From a virus: a stretch of DNA of 48,448 nucleotides. This document shows positions 7,966 through 16,554 of this stretch, one piece after another; positions within the stretch are counted from its first letter, which is position 1, and each line of letters begins with the position of its first letter. The notes under the pieces were generated by a model. The model was given only the letters and a program-made list of their open reading frames with translations. It was not told the origin of the DNA and made no database searches. The position numbers and the translations under genes are program-made. The stretch spans positions 1 to 48,448 of IMG/VR virus record IMGVR_UViG_3300007511_000038; one strand, 5' to 3'.

Positions 7966-10900
7966 TGGCGAAACAATATACAACAAATACTTTTAGCTTA
8001 GAAGACCTTAAAAGATTCAATAAATGGAAAAGCGAAAATCCTGATTATAATTTTGAAGCTGGGCCTGTTAGCGGAATCTTTACTGTCGAAGCGACTGCAG
8101 TTGATATAATGCCCGAAGTCTATAAGGGACTAAATGGCGGCAAAGGCTTAAAAGCTAACTCTCAATACTCGGTAGGAGACCTTTCAGTCACTCCAACTGA
8201 ACTAGATGTTCAAGCTTATTATGCGAAGTACCCTCACCACGATGAGAAATTATCTGAGGAAAAATATCAACAATATATTCAAGAACTTCAGAAGCCAGGT
8301 GGTACAACGTTAGATATAGACGAAAAACAACAAGAGGAAGAAGCCAAAGAATTGCCGGCAGATTCTCCCCCCGCTCCTATTAGCGGAATAGGCGACAAAC
8401 CCCAAACTAAAGACGCAAAATCTAAAGTCGGAGATCCCGATTCTGGCCACTTTCACTTTATTGAAGTTGATGAAGACGGCAACGGTAAAACTATATCAAC
8501 TCAAATTACTCTCAATGTAGAACAAAATATTCAATATGCACATGCACACAAGATTGAAAATTGGACAACAACGGTTGTTAACAAGGGCGCTGGAAACACG
8601 GAGGTGGAGCCTCACACTCACGAGCTTTGGACTAAAACACTCGGTAAAGACTTTGATCCGCAGGGTGTACAAAATCATAAGCCAATCGATTCCAAAGGAA
8701 AAGAGGAGGAGACCCCTGCGCAGAAAGAACCGTTATATAAGATAGTAGTAAAATTGGCATCTTATCCAGGCGAACCGGTAGACTATGTTTTTAAAGTATT
8801 CGTAAAAGAAACGGGCTCTCTTAAAGTTACAAAATTTATACCTAGCTCGCAAAAAACAGATTATTCCGAAGAGGAACTTAATGATGAAGCTTTTGTAAAA
8901 AGGCTTGGAATTGCTTATCTAAAAAGTCTATTTGAAGAATTTCCTAACTATGATTTAGATGATCAAGCCGGAATAATGCCGGTTATAAGCGAAGTCACCG
9001 AACCCGCAGAAGATACTCCGGCCGATGAAAAGGATATAGAAGAGGATATAGAAGAAGAGACTGGCAAAAAGCCAGTAAAAGAGATTGTATTCCCAGATGC
9101 TAGATACTCAGAGTTACTGCAAGTCGGCACCTCACACATAAATAGTAAGAGCCCATTTGATATAAAGACTGCCATGGGGTATATTCTATACTCTGATAAA
9201 ATGATTAGAGATCATGAGTCTGGAGATTTTGACTGGATGAAACTTTTGTCCAAGTATACATTTCCCACGGTTACTATCAAGCCCTCTGCGAAGACAGAAG
9301 CTGACACTAAAGATTTGGATAGTAAGTCCGCGAAGACGCAATCAGAAATAACAGAAGAAAATGCTCAATTAAATGACTCTCAGGCAAAACTTGATGCTTA
9401 TAACAAGAGAAAAAATGTTTCTATTTTTGCTGGGGATACTCTTTTTGGCAATATGGAGGGCGCAGTACAAAAAATGAGAGGCCCGGGCCTTAGCGTTGAG
9501 ACAGTGTTTGGTGAAGTAATTCATCAAATTAACTTAAGAACTTTTTTAATGAAGGCCATGGCGTGTTTAGTAGAAAAGATGAATCCTGGCGATATAGCCG
9601 AAGCACTTTGCAAATCACTAATAAAAGCTGCTATGGACGAGCTTGGCTTTGAAAAAGTAAAAGAGATATTACAAGAGATTAATCAAGCTCTTGGGAAGGG
9701 AGATAAAACTTTTACAGAAGATTTCAAAAAGAAGCTAGATGAAGCAGATAAAAGAATTAAAAATAAGTATCAGGACACTGGAATCGACGGAAAAGATCCG
9801 TTTTCTAGTCAAGCGAGGAGAGTATCCAAGGAACATTTAAGGAAAAATAAGGAACATGCAAAAATCCAAAAGCAAGAGATGGATAGATTTGTAGAGGATA
9901 TTAAAAATTTTGTTGATTTAAATGCTCTTTGTGAGAGGCTGGGCAAGTTTGTTAATAACGTTCCAAAGCTTCTATTTGCCCCCGGAGGATTGGCCAAGAT
10001 AAGACAATTTGAAATTCTTCCAAAACTTCCGTGGGAACATCTTCCGCTTCTAGAATTACCAAAATTTAATACAGAAGACATCATGAAAGATGTCCTGAAG
10101 GCTATAGAGCGAGCTATTAAACAATTAATCGTAGAATCGATTGTGGGTCTGATAAGGGGAGTAATGGAAGAAGTTATGCGTATGTGCGAAGATATAGATT
10201 CCAATATCTCTAAAGTAAATCCACAAAATATATTAAATACTCCTACTTTACCAGACCGCCATGGCGCCGCCAGCCCACTTAATTCCGATATTAATAAAGA
10301 CAATGCACCAGAATTATTAACAGGATTAGGGATTCCTCCAGAGCGCGCAAGAGATATCGTGGATATGCTTGATGGCCTGTCAGACTTTCTGAAGCCAAGT
10401 GAACTATGTAAATTACTTTCGGGCGACGCTAGCCTTGCATTATTAAGAAAAGTCCTCGTCAGAATTCAAGAAGAGTTCCCTAAATTATCATTGTACATTA
10501 ACGATCGCGGAGATGTATCTAAACTGTTTAAGAAATTGGGAGAAAGTGTTGATCAAACTTTCTGTGGTTCAATTGTTACTAGTATTTCATCGATTGTTGA
10601 TATGTGTGAAGACGTCGCGGACGATTCTTTACATGAGGGAGCTTTACGAAAGAAAGGATTTTCAGAAGACCAGATAAAAAAGATACTAGAGAACGACGCG
10701 CTCCAAAAGAAGGACGCACTAGAAAAGATGTCGGACATGTTTATAAATCCAGATTCTATGGTTGACACTCCTCCGACATTTTGCAGCCCTACAAGTCCCG
10801 GAATGGTTTCTGGAATTCCGGAAGCAATAGAACATAATATCGATAGGTATATGGACACTATCTTTGAACATATGGAAACGTCATATAGATTTGAAGTCGA

Positions 10901-13900
10901 GAGTGTAAAGCCGGCGATGGTGCACATTATTTCAAAGGACGTCGAAGGAGCAGCGCCCCTGCCCTTTGAAGAAGGCAAAGATTATCCCGTGGGGGCTACA
11001 ATAGAAATAAACGAGGAAGACGGCACTGCAACGATCACATCTGATCCCGAGCAACCGGTGATTGAGCGAAAGTTTCCCCAAGCCCCTTCCAGAGAAGTAG
11101 TGCCTAGTCTTAAAGCAAACTTGGAGTCAGGTCTTTTAGATGCAAACTTGATGACTTCTAAGTTAACCAGTAGAAAAGACAATAAATTTACAGATGAAAA
11201 GAAATATAATAATAGAACTGTTATTAAATTCTTAGGAAACAATTCTGGAGTGTCAGCATCTGATGTGGACGCTCTAGCGAAACAATTAAAAGATATTCCG
11301 GGAGACGTAGATGTCATCGGAGCAATAAAAAAGAATGTCAATTTTGATGTCGTTAGCCTAGATTTAAAAACAGCAGAAGAAAATATAATAAATTTAGAAA
11401 ATTCAGAAGAAGTAGATATTAAAAATGTCGCAACAATAAAAACAAATAAGAAAAAGTTTTTTAATCCTCTAGAAGACGAAGAAATAAAAACTATTACTTC
11501 AAAATATGAAGTAGAAGAAGAGATAGATCCTCAAGTTAAGGAATTGATTATAGATCTATTAAGTGAAGATTACCCAGACCAGGGAATAAAAGAATCTCTA
11601 TCTACACAGGGCGTTCTCAATTCATCTTTGCAATCTATTATATTTTCTAAATTAGTCTCAAGAAACATAAAGAAAGATCTTATTCCGCTGGTTAGTGAAG
11701 CAAATTCAGGACTAGAATCATGGAAAGGCATAATGACACTTTACATGAGTCAGTTTGAGGATCCGCTAAGAGAACTATATGAAAGATATCTTATGATAGC
11801 ATCTGCTGAGAGTGTGTTCAAAAAAGCAGCAGAGTCATCACTGTTAAAAGTAGAAAACTTTGATTTAATTGAACTCATACCTCCCGAGGATCCTGAGATA
11901 TTAAGTATTAATGATTGTGTTGCACCAAATTCTTCAGGTCAACTTCAGAGCGATGGCCTTCTTAGCTTTTCTAAATTAAAAGTAGAGACTAAAGATATTA
12001 TTAAATTAAAGTATTGTCTCAATAATGACGATGATGAGGACGCTATAGCCTCCTCCATGAAGGCTGCAGCTGCCTTGACAATCGTAAGATTGGGCCTAAT
12101 AGAGAGTGTTTTAAATTCTATATTTATTTTAACTCAAGTTGACATTGTTGCTGCTCTAACTGATGAGAAATATTTAAAACAATTCTTATATGATTTTGAT
12201 AACAAATTAAAAAACGATGGATTCGAATTTAGAAAGCTATTTTATGAAATATTAGTTAGCTATTTGAGCGATAAGTTAGAGCAAAACATAGAATTAGATG
12301 GCATTACAGAGGATACTTTAAATTCCAAGACTGCTTTAAAATATATATGTAAGAAATCTTTAATAGATTTAAGTTCTGAAGTCGAAATCTTATTAAAAGA
12401 AACCCCTCCGGATCCAGATATGGATTGGGGATTCAACACTTTTATGAATTTACATGTTCCTATAAATAAATTAGTTGATGCCCCGGGCGCGATGATTAAC
12501 ACAGCTTACGATGGCTACGGCAACACAGACAACTCAGCGCCTTTGACTGGCATATCTAATTTGCTTGGCAGTCATAAGATCGTTCCTGGCGTAGATTTGC
12601 CTATGAAAATGGTCTTCGAGAAAGAAGAACAACATGGTAATCCGAATATAATGAAAAATGATTATGTCTGGCGAGACCCGGCCGCCGGAGAAGACATACC
12701 AGGAATTTATACAAATGCGATTTATTCATCATTTGATTTTTCTGCTTCTTCTTTGATGACCAAAAAAATAAGCTCTGTCCCTTCTTTGATGACCAAAAAA
12801 TTAAGTTCTGACGGCGGGTTTTTCTTGCAAAAATATGCGAGAATTGAGTATGTTAGCCCCACAGCCATGTCGAGCCCTCATCAAATTTTTACTTGGCTAG
12901 ACCACGCAGACGATCCTAACAATGATTATAAGCATGAGATAGTCGCTATAGATGAACTCGAAAGAGCATTATACACAAAAGCTCTCGACTTGCCTGTAAA
13001 CGATTACAAATCAGACGATTTCGTAACAGTAGAAAATTCCGAATTTATTAAAGACCACATAAAAATACACTTTGGTATTAGGCTAATGTATGCACTGCCA
13101 AGTTTTGGAAACTCTAGAGGCACCCAAATAGAATCAAAAAGGCACGAAGCAGTCAAAAAATATGAAACCTTATTGGAATCTATACAAGGATTTAACCAAG
13201 AAGGTTTATATGAAAAAGAATTTTCTAAAGCCGCTTATAATCTAAGATCCGCTCCAGTAACAGTTCCTGCGTCTTTACTTAATATTGAAATACCAAATGA
13301 GGATACTCCCACTTCGCCCGACAGCACTGGAGGCATGAACTGGTCGCAACTACTCTCGTCAGCAGAATTTTCATATGTATATGACATTAATACAATTCCG
13401 ATTGTGTCTGTTGAGCGACCGCTAGAGCACCACCCACAAACATTTAAAACTCCAGGCCTAGGGCTTTCTGAATTTAACTCAACAACATTCGAATCATTAA
13501 GAGATTTTTTGAGAGGAACTAGCTACGCGGCAGATGGAGGATATGATTCTTCAGATTACGAAGAAGCTATAGTAGATAGATTTTATAAAGACGGAAGTAC
13601 TGTGAAAAAATCCTTTGGGTACTTTGATTCTCAATTTGAAAACCATCCGGATGGAAAGGAAGGTCTGATGGAAGACTTGAAAAACACTCCAGAGTATAAA
13701 TTAATTAAAGATTATATATTCCCGATGAAGACTACTGCAGGCGCCGCGGCCCAATATATTAATTTATATCCCAAATCAAATACCATAGATATGGATAATA
13801 TTTTCATTCAGACTAGAAGTAGTCTTGCTTCTTTGATAGATGTTCTTAATAACAATGATGACTATAGATATTCTCCGGACACTTCTAGTCAAAAAAGAGC

Positions 13901-14264
13901 GTCGTCTATGGTTTCAACTAATATGAGTCCAATTCCCAACTTGGCCGCTCTTGCTGCCAAAACAGTACCAACGATAATTAAGGGTATGGCGGAAACTATG
14001 GATCCAGCTTTTGGAATGGCCACCTTTATACAGACAGCTGCGGGTCTACCTCCCCACCTTGTTCCCCACTTAACTGTGGCGCTTCTGCCGCCGCCCATGT
14101 TCCCCCCGGTCTTCCCGACGCAAATATTTCCAATTACTCCTCTCGGAATGACAGCTGTGGCTCTAAGCATGCTAGATCCGTTTGGGGAACTATTGAAAAA
14201 GAAACATAATAGCAAAACTAAGAAAAAAGATTGTCTTGACGATGATTTAGAAGACGAAGAATAA
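7965..14264 (+). CDS. Giant virion protein (2099 residues) with triple HxH motif and hydrophobic Pro-rich tail
   Basis: A single uninterrupted frame of 2099 codons. Residues 160-220 carry three His-x-His pairs spaced about 30 and 24 residues apart (GHFHFIEVDEDGNGK; YAHAHKIENW; VEPHTHELW), which could bind metal as HxH sites do in T4 gp12. A long mostly helical middle follows, with the conserved-looking run LPKLPWEHLPLLELPKF near residue 680. Residues 2014-2070 contain no Asp, Glu, Lys or Arg and about twelve prolines, followed by a strongly charged end (KKK...DDDLEDEE). It precedes gp25 and gp6, so a baseplate hub or wedge component is likely. I cannot assign it to a named family. Confidence 0.75.
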   Translation: MAKQYTTNTFSLEDLKRFNKWKSENPDYNFEAGPVSGIFTVEATAVDIMPEVYKGLNGGKGLKANSQYSVGDLSVTPTELDVQAYYAKYPHHDEKLSEEKYQQYIQELQKPGGTTLDIDEKQQEEEAKELPADSPPAPISGIGDKPQTKDAKSKVGDPDSGHFHFIEVDEDGNGKTISTQITLNVEQNIQYAHAHKIENWTTTVVNKGAGNTEVEPHTHELWTKTLGKDFDPQGVQNHKPIDSKGKEEETPAQKEPLYKIVVKLASYPGEPVDYVFKVFVKETGSLKVTKFIPSSQKTDYSEEELNDEAFVKRLGIAYLKSLFEEFPNYDLDDQAGIMPVISEVTEPAEDTPADEKDIEEDIEEETGKKPVKEIVFPDARYSELLQVGTSHINSKSPFDIKTAMGYILYSDKMIRDHESGDFDWMKLLSKYTFPTVTIKPSAKTEADTKDLDSKSAKTQSEITEENAQLNDSQAKLDAYNKRKNVSIFAGDTLFGNMEGAVQKMRGPGLSVETVFGEVIHQINLRTFLMKAMACLVEKMNPGDIAEALCKSLIKAAMDELGFEKVKEILQEINQALGKGDKTFTEDFKKKLDEADKRIKNKYQDTGIDGKDPFSSQARRVSKEHLRKNKEHAKIQKQEMDRFVEDIKNFVDLNALCERLGKFVNNVPKLLFAPGGLAKIRQFEILPKLPWEHLPLLELPKFNTEDIMKDVLKAIERAIKQLIVESIVGLIRGVMEEVMRMCEDIDSNISKVNPQNILNTPTLPDRHGAASPLNSDINKDNAPELLTGLGIPPERARDIVDMLDGLSDFLKPSELCKLLSGDASLALLRKVLVRIQEEFPKLSLYINDRGDVSKLFKKLGESVDQTFCGSIVTSISSIVDMCEDVADDSLHEGALRKKGFSEDQIKKILENDALQKKDALEKMSDMFINPDSMVDTPPTFCSPTSPGMVSGIPEAIEHNIDRYMDTIFEHMETSYRFEVESVKPAMVHIISKDVEGAAPLPFEEGKDYPVGATIEINEEDGTATITSDPEQPVIERKFPQAPSREVVPSLKANLESGLLDANLMTSKLTSRKDNKFTDEKKYNNRTVIKFLGNNSGVSASDVDALAKQLKDIPGDVDVIGAIKKNVNFDVVSLDLKTAEENIINLENSEEVDIKNVATIKTNKKKFFNPLEDEEIKTITSKYEVEEEIDPQVKELIIDLLSEDYPDQGIKESLSTQGVLNSSLQSIIFSKLVSRNIKKDLIPLVSEANSGLESWKGIMTLYMSQFEDPLRELYERYLMIASAESVFKKAAESSLLKVENFDLIELIPPEDPEILSINDCVAPNSSGQLQSDGLLSFSKLKVETKDIIKLKYCLNNDDDEDAIASSMKAAAALTIVRLGLIESVLNSIFILTQVDIVAALTDEKYLKQFLYDFDNKLKNDGFEFRKLFYEILVSYLSDKLEQNIELDGITEDTLNSKTALKYICKKSLIDLSSEVEILLKETPPDPDMDWGFNTFMNLHVPINKLVDAPGAMINTAYDGYGNTDNSAPLTGISNLLGSHKIVPGVDLPMKMVFEKEEQHGNPNIMKNDYVWRDPAAGEDIPGIYTNAIYSSFDFSASSLMTKKISSVPSLMTKKLSSDGGFFLQKYARIEYVSPTAMSSPHQIFTWLDHADDPNNDYKHEIVAIDELERALYTKALDLPVNDYKSDDFVTVENSEFIKDHIKIHFGIRLMYALPSFGNSRGTQIESKRHEAVKKYETLLESIQGFNQEGLYEKEFSKAAYNLRSAPVTVPASLLNIEIPNEDTPTSPDSTGGMNWSQLLSSAEFSYVYDINTIPIVSVERPLEHHPQTFKTPGLGLSEFNSTTFESLRDFLRGTSYAADGGYDSSDYEEAIVDRFYKDGSTVKKSFGYFDSQFENHPDGKEGLMEDLKNTPEYKLIKDYIFPMKTTAGAAAQYINLYPKSNTIDMDNIFIQTRSSLASLIDVLNNNDDYRYSPDTSSQKRASSMVSTNMSPIPNLAALAAKTVPTIIKGMAETMDPAFGMATFIQTAAGLPPHLVPHLTVALLPPPMFPPVFPTQIFPITPLGMTAVALSMLDPFGELLKKKHNSKTKKKDCLDDDLEDEE
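12748..12813 (+). repeat. 33-base tandem duplication in coding sequence
   Basis: Two adjacent 33-base copies starting with CTTCTTTGATGACC (12748 and 12781) encode SLMTKKISSVP and SLMTKKLSSDG. The period is a multiple of three, so the frame of the giant virion protein is kept. A recent slippage or recombination event is likely. Confidence 0.85.
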
Positions 14265-14284
14265 TAATAAATACAAAATAAATA
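14265..14284 (+). promoter_or_regulatory. Possible gp55-type late promoter, two AATAAATA boxes
   Basis: The 56-base gap before gene 25 holds AATAAATA at 14266-14273 and again at 14277-14284. Each matches the T4 late consensus TATAAATA at seven of eight positions, and the ATG lies 37-48 bases downstream with SD AAGGA between. The region is AT-rich, so chance matches are expected; placement in one of the few intergenic gaps of a gp55-encoding phage is the main support. Confidence 0.4.
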
Positions 14285-14320
14285 AGATATTAATATTTAA
14301 GGAAAAGGATAAAACCAACA

Positions 14321-14713
14321 ATGAACGGAATATCGCCAAAATTACCACTAATGGTAGACGACGTTGATGGACATTATAACAACAATAAAACAATAAGAGA
14401 ATCTGTAACGCAGAACTTGAAACATTTACTGTTAACCAATAAGGGCGAGAAGATGATGGATCCGAGCTTTGGGGTTGGCTTAATGGCACATTTATTTGAA
14501 CCGCTCTTAACGTCATCTTTTCCTGATATAGAAACAGCTATAATTCAGCAAGTATCTAAATATCTTCCTTTTGTAGAAATAGTGGATATACGTTTTCAGA
14601 CAGGCAATCCAGATTTGGGCCAACCGCCAGAATTATTATCTGTAAGAGTTGATTTTGAAATAACACCTATCCGAGAATCTGCAATTTTAGTGATAAACTC
14701 CGACTTAAACTAA
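14321..14713 (+). CDS. 25: Baseplate wedge subunit gp25 (GPW/gp25 family)
   Basis: 130 residues, almost the T4 gp25 length (132). gp25 is the wedge protein that contacts the sheath and starts sheath assembly; it belongs to the GPW/gp25 lysozyme-like fold family. Visible family features are the early run TIRESVTQNLKHLLLTNKGE, which matches the helix and ''LL.T..GER...P.FG'' core, then MDPSFGVGLMAHLFEP (PxFGxxLxxxLFEP) and the C-terminal strand LLSVRVDFEITPI. Gene 6 follows 38 bases later, the conserved 25-6 (W-J in P2) order. The start has SD AAGGA about 10 bases upstream. Confidence 0.95.
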   Translation: MNGISPKLPLMVDDVDGHYNNNKTIRESVTQNLKHLLLTNKGEKMMDPSFGVGLMAHLFEPLLTSSFPDIETAIIQQVSKYLPFVEIVDIRFQTGNPDLGQPPELLSVRVDFEITPIRESAILVINSDLN

Positions 14714-14733
14714 TTAAATATTGAGCAGTTACA

Positions 14734-14749
14734 TCCCCAGGGGACCCCA
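14734..14749 (+). promoter_or_regulatory. SD of gene 6 inside overlapping GC palindromes
   Basis: The ribosome binding site AGGGGA (14739-14744) is embedded in TCCCCAGGGGACCCC. The G-run can pair with the C-run on either side (TCCC/GGGA with a three-base loop, or GGG/CCC), so the SD can be partly hidden in a small hairpin. Spacing to ATG 14752 is seven bases. Confidence 0.45.
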
Positions 14750-14751
14750 GA

Positions 14752-16554
14752 ATGGCCGGCAAAAAAAATGTTCCTATTAAATATACGGTAAGAGAATTCA
14801 ATAGTATAAAAGACTCTCTTGTAGAGTACGCAAAAAGATATTATCCCGACACATACAAAGATTTTAACGAAGCATCGTTTGGGTCTTTGATGTTGGACAC
14901 CGTTGCGTATGTGGGAGATATTATGTCTTTCTATCTAGATTTTCAAGCAAACGAATGTTTTTTAGACACAGCTTTAGAATATCAAAATGTTGTTAAATTA
15001 AGCAAGCAACTTGGATATAAATACCGTGGCCGGCCAACATCTCATGGAGAAATTAGCTTTTATATATTGTGCCCGTCAAATGATTCAGGTACAGCACCAG
15101 ATAGTGATTATATGCCTATCCTAAAGAGAGGTAGCCAGTTCAGCTCTACTGCCGGCAACAACTATATGCTAGTTGAAGACGTAAATTTTAACCACCCTAA
15201 CAACGAAATAGTAGTAGCCAAGGTCGATTCTACTACTGGAGCACCAACTTCTTATGCAGTAAAGGCTAAAGGAAAAATAATATCCGGACAATTAAATAGA
15301 GAGTCAATAGAGGTTGGCTCTTATGCGAAACTAAGAAAAATAGAGTTGTCAGAAGGATCAGCAATCTCAGAAATTATATCAGTAACTGATACTTTGGGTA
15401 ATCAATATTTTGAAGTAGAATATCTATCTCAAGATGTTATCTATAAGGAATTTACAAATCCCAACGACTCCGACTTAGAATCAGTCCCAAAGGTTTTAAA
15501 ACCAGTAGTAGTACCTAGAAGATTTGTCGTCGATCGTGAGCTTGGAAAGACATTCCTACAATTTGGATACGGATCAGAATCTGATCTAACTAGTGATCAA
15601 ATAGTAGACCCCGCCAATGTGTTGTTAAACCTACACGGCAAAGATTATATAACTGACTCTAGTTTTGATCCATATAACTTTACTAATTCCGATAAATTAG
15701 GTGTGTCTCCTTCGGACACAACTCTAGATGTTGTTTATAGAGCTAATAATTCTAATTCTGTAAACGCGCCAGTGAGTACGATAACACAAGTTACCGACCC
15801 AATAGTAAAATTTAAAAATGCTTTTAATCTGAGCACTACTAAAATGAGGAATGTCATAAACTCTATAGAATCTATTAACGAAACGCCTATTCTAGGAGAT
15901 TTGCAGTTTGTCGATTCTGCTGCACTAAAACAAAGAGCTTTAGGGTCTTTCTATTCGCAAAACCGGGCCGTAACTGCGCAAGATTATAAAACTTTAACAT
16001 ATTCTCTTCCTCCACAATATGGCGCCGTTAAGAGAGCTAATATTGTTTTAGACCAAGATTCTTTTAAAAGAAATTTAAATATGTATATAATTGTAGAGAA
16101 TACCCAAGGAAAGCTGACGACAGCTAATGACTCTATTAAACAAAATATAAAAACTTGGATTTCCAATTATAAAATGATAAATGATACCATTGATATTCTA
16201 GACGCTAGAGTCGTTAATCTTGGTATTGAGTTTTCTGTAGTAAGCGAACCAGACGTAAATAAGATGCAAGTTCTAAGAAACTGTATAACAGTACTCGAAA
16301 GTGAGTTTAAAAAAGTGCCAGAGATCGGAGAGCCCTTTCATATAACAAAAATTTATAGTATTTTAAACAAAGTCCCGGGAGTTATCGATACCTCCAACGT
16401 CAATGTCGTTCAAAAGACTGGAACAAACTATGCGGATATAAAATTCAATATATCCTCCAGCCTTACTAACGACAAGAGATATATTAATATTCCAAAAAAT
16501 GTAATTTATGAAATTAAATTTCCCGATAATGATATTAGAGGTACAATTAAGTAA
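14752..16554 (+). CDS. 6: Baseplate wedge subunit gp6
   Basis: 600 residues (T4 gp6: 660). gp6 (homologue of P2 gpJ and Mu Mup47) forms the inner ring that ties the baseplate wedges together. The N-terminus YTVREFNSIKDSLVEYAKRY followed by NEASFGSLMLDTVAYVGDIM and SFYLDFQANECFLDTA is the characteristic gp6 opening (DF.....G..LidllAyigd.ls.YlD..aNE.FL.TA). The middle strand pattern and the segment ALGSFYSQNRAVTAQDYKTL (residues about 398-417) match the conserved ''R.A.T..DY..L'' of gpJ/gp6 proteins. It lies between gp25 and a gp7-like gene and shares the TAATG overlap with the next start. Confidence 0.95.
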   Translation: MAGKKNVPIKYTVREFNSIKDSLVEYAKRYYPDTYKDFNEASFGSLMLDTVAYVGDIMSFYLDFQANECFLDTALEYQNVVKLSKQLGYKYRGRPTSHGEISFYILCPSNDSGTAPDSDYMPILKRGSQFSSTAGNNYMLVEDVNFNHPNNEIVVAKVDSTTGAPTSYAVKAKGKIISGQLNRESIEVGSYAKLRKIELSEGSAISEIISVTDTLGNQYFEVEYLSQDVIYKEFTNPNDSDLESVPKVLKPVVVPRRFVVDRELGKTFLQFGYGSESDLTSDQIVDPANVLLNLHGKDYITDSSFDPYNFTNSDKLGVSPSDTTLDVVYRANNSNSVNAPVSTITQVTDPIVKFKNAFNLSTTKMRNVINSIESINETPILGDLQFVDSAALKQRALGSFYSQNRAVTAQDYKTLTYSLPPQYGAVKRANIVLDQDSFKRNLNMYIIVENTQGKLTTANDSIKQNIKTWISNYKMINDTIDILDARVVNLGIEFSVVSEPDVNKMQVLRNCITVLESEFKKVPEIGEPFHITKIYSILNKVPGVIDTSNVNVVQKTGTNYADIKFNISSSLTNDKRYINIPKNVIYEIKFPDNDIRGTIK

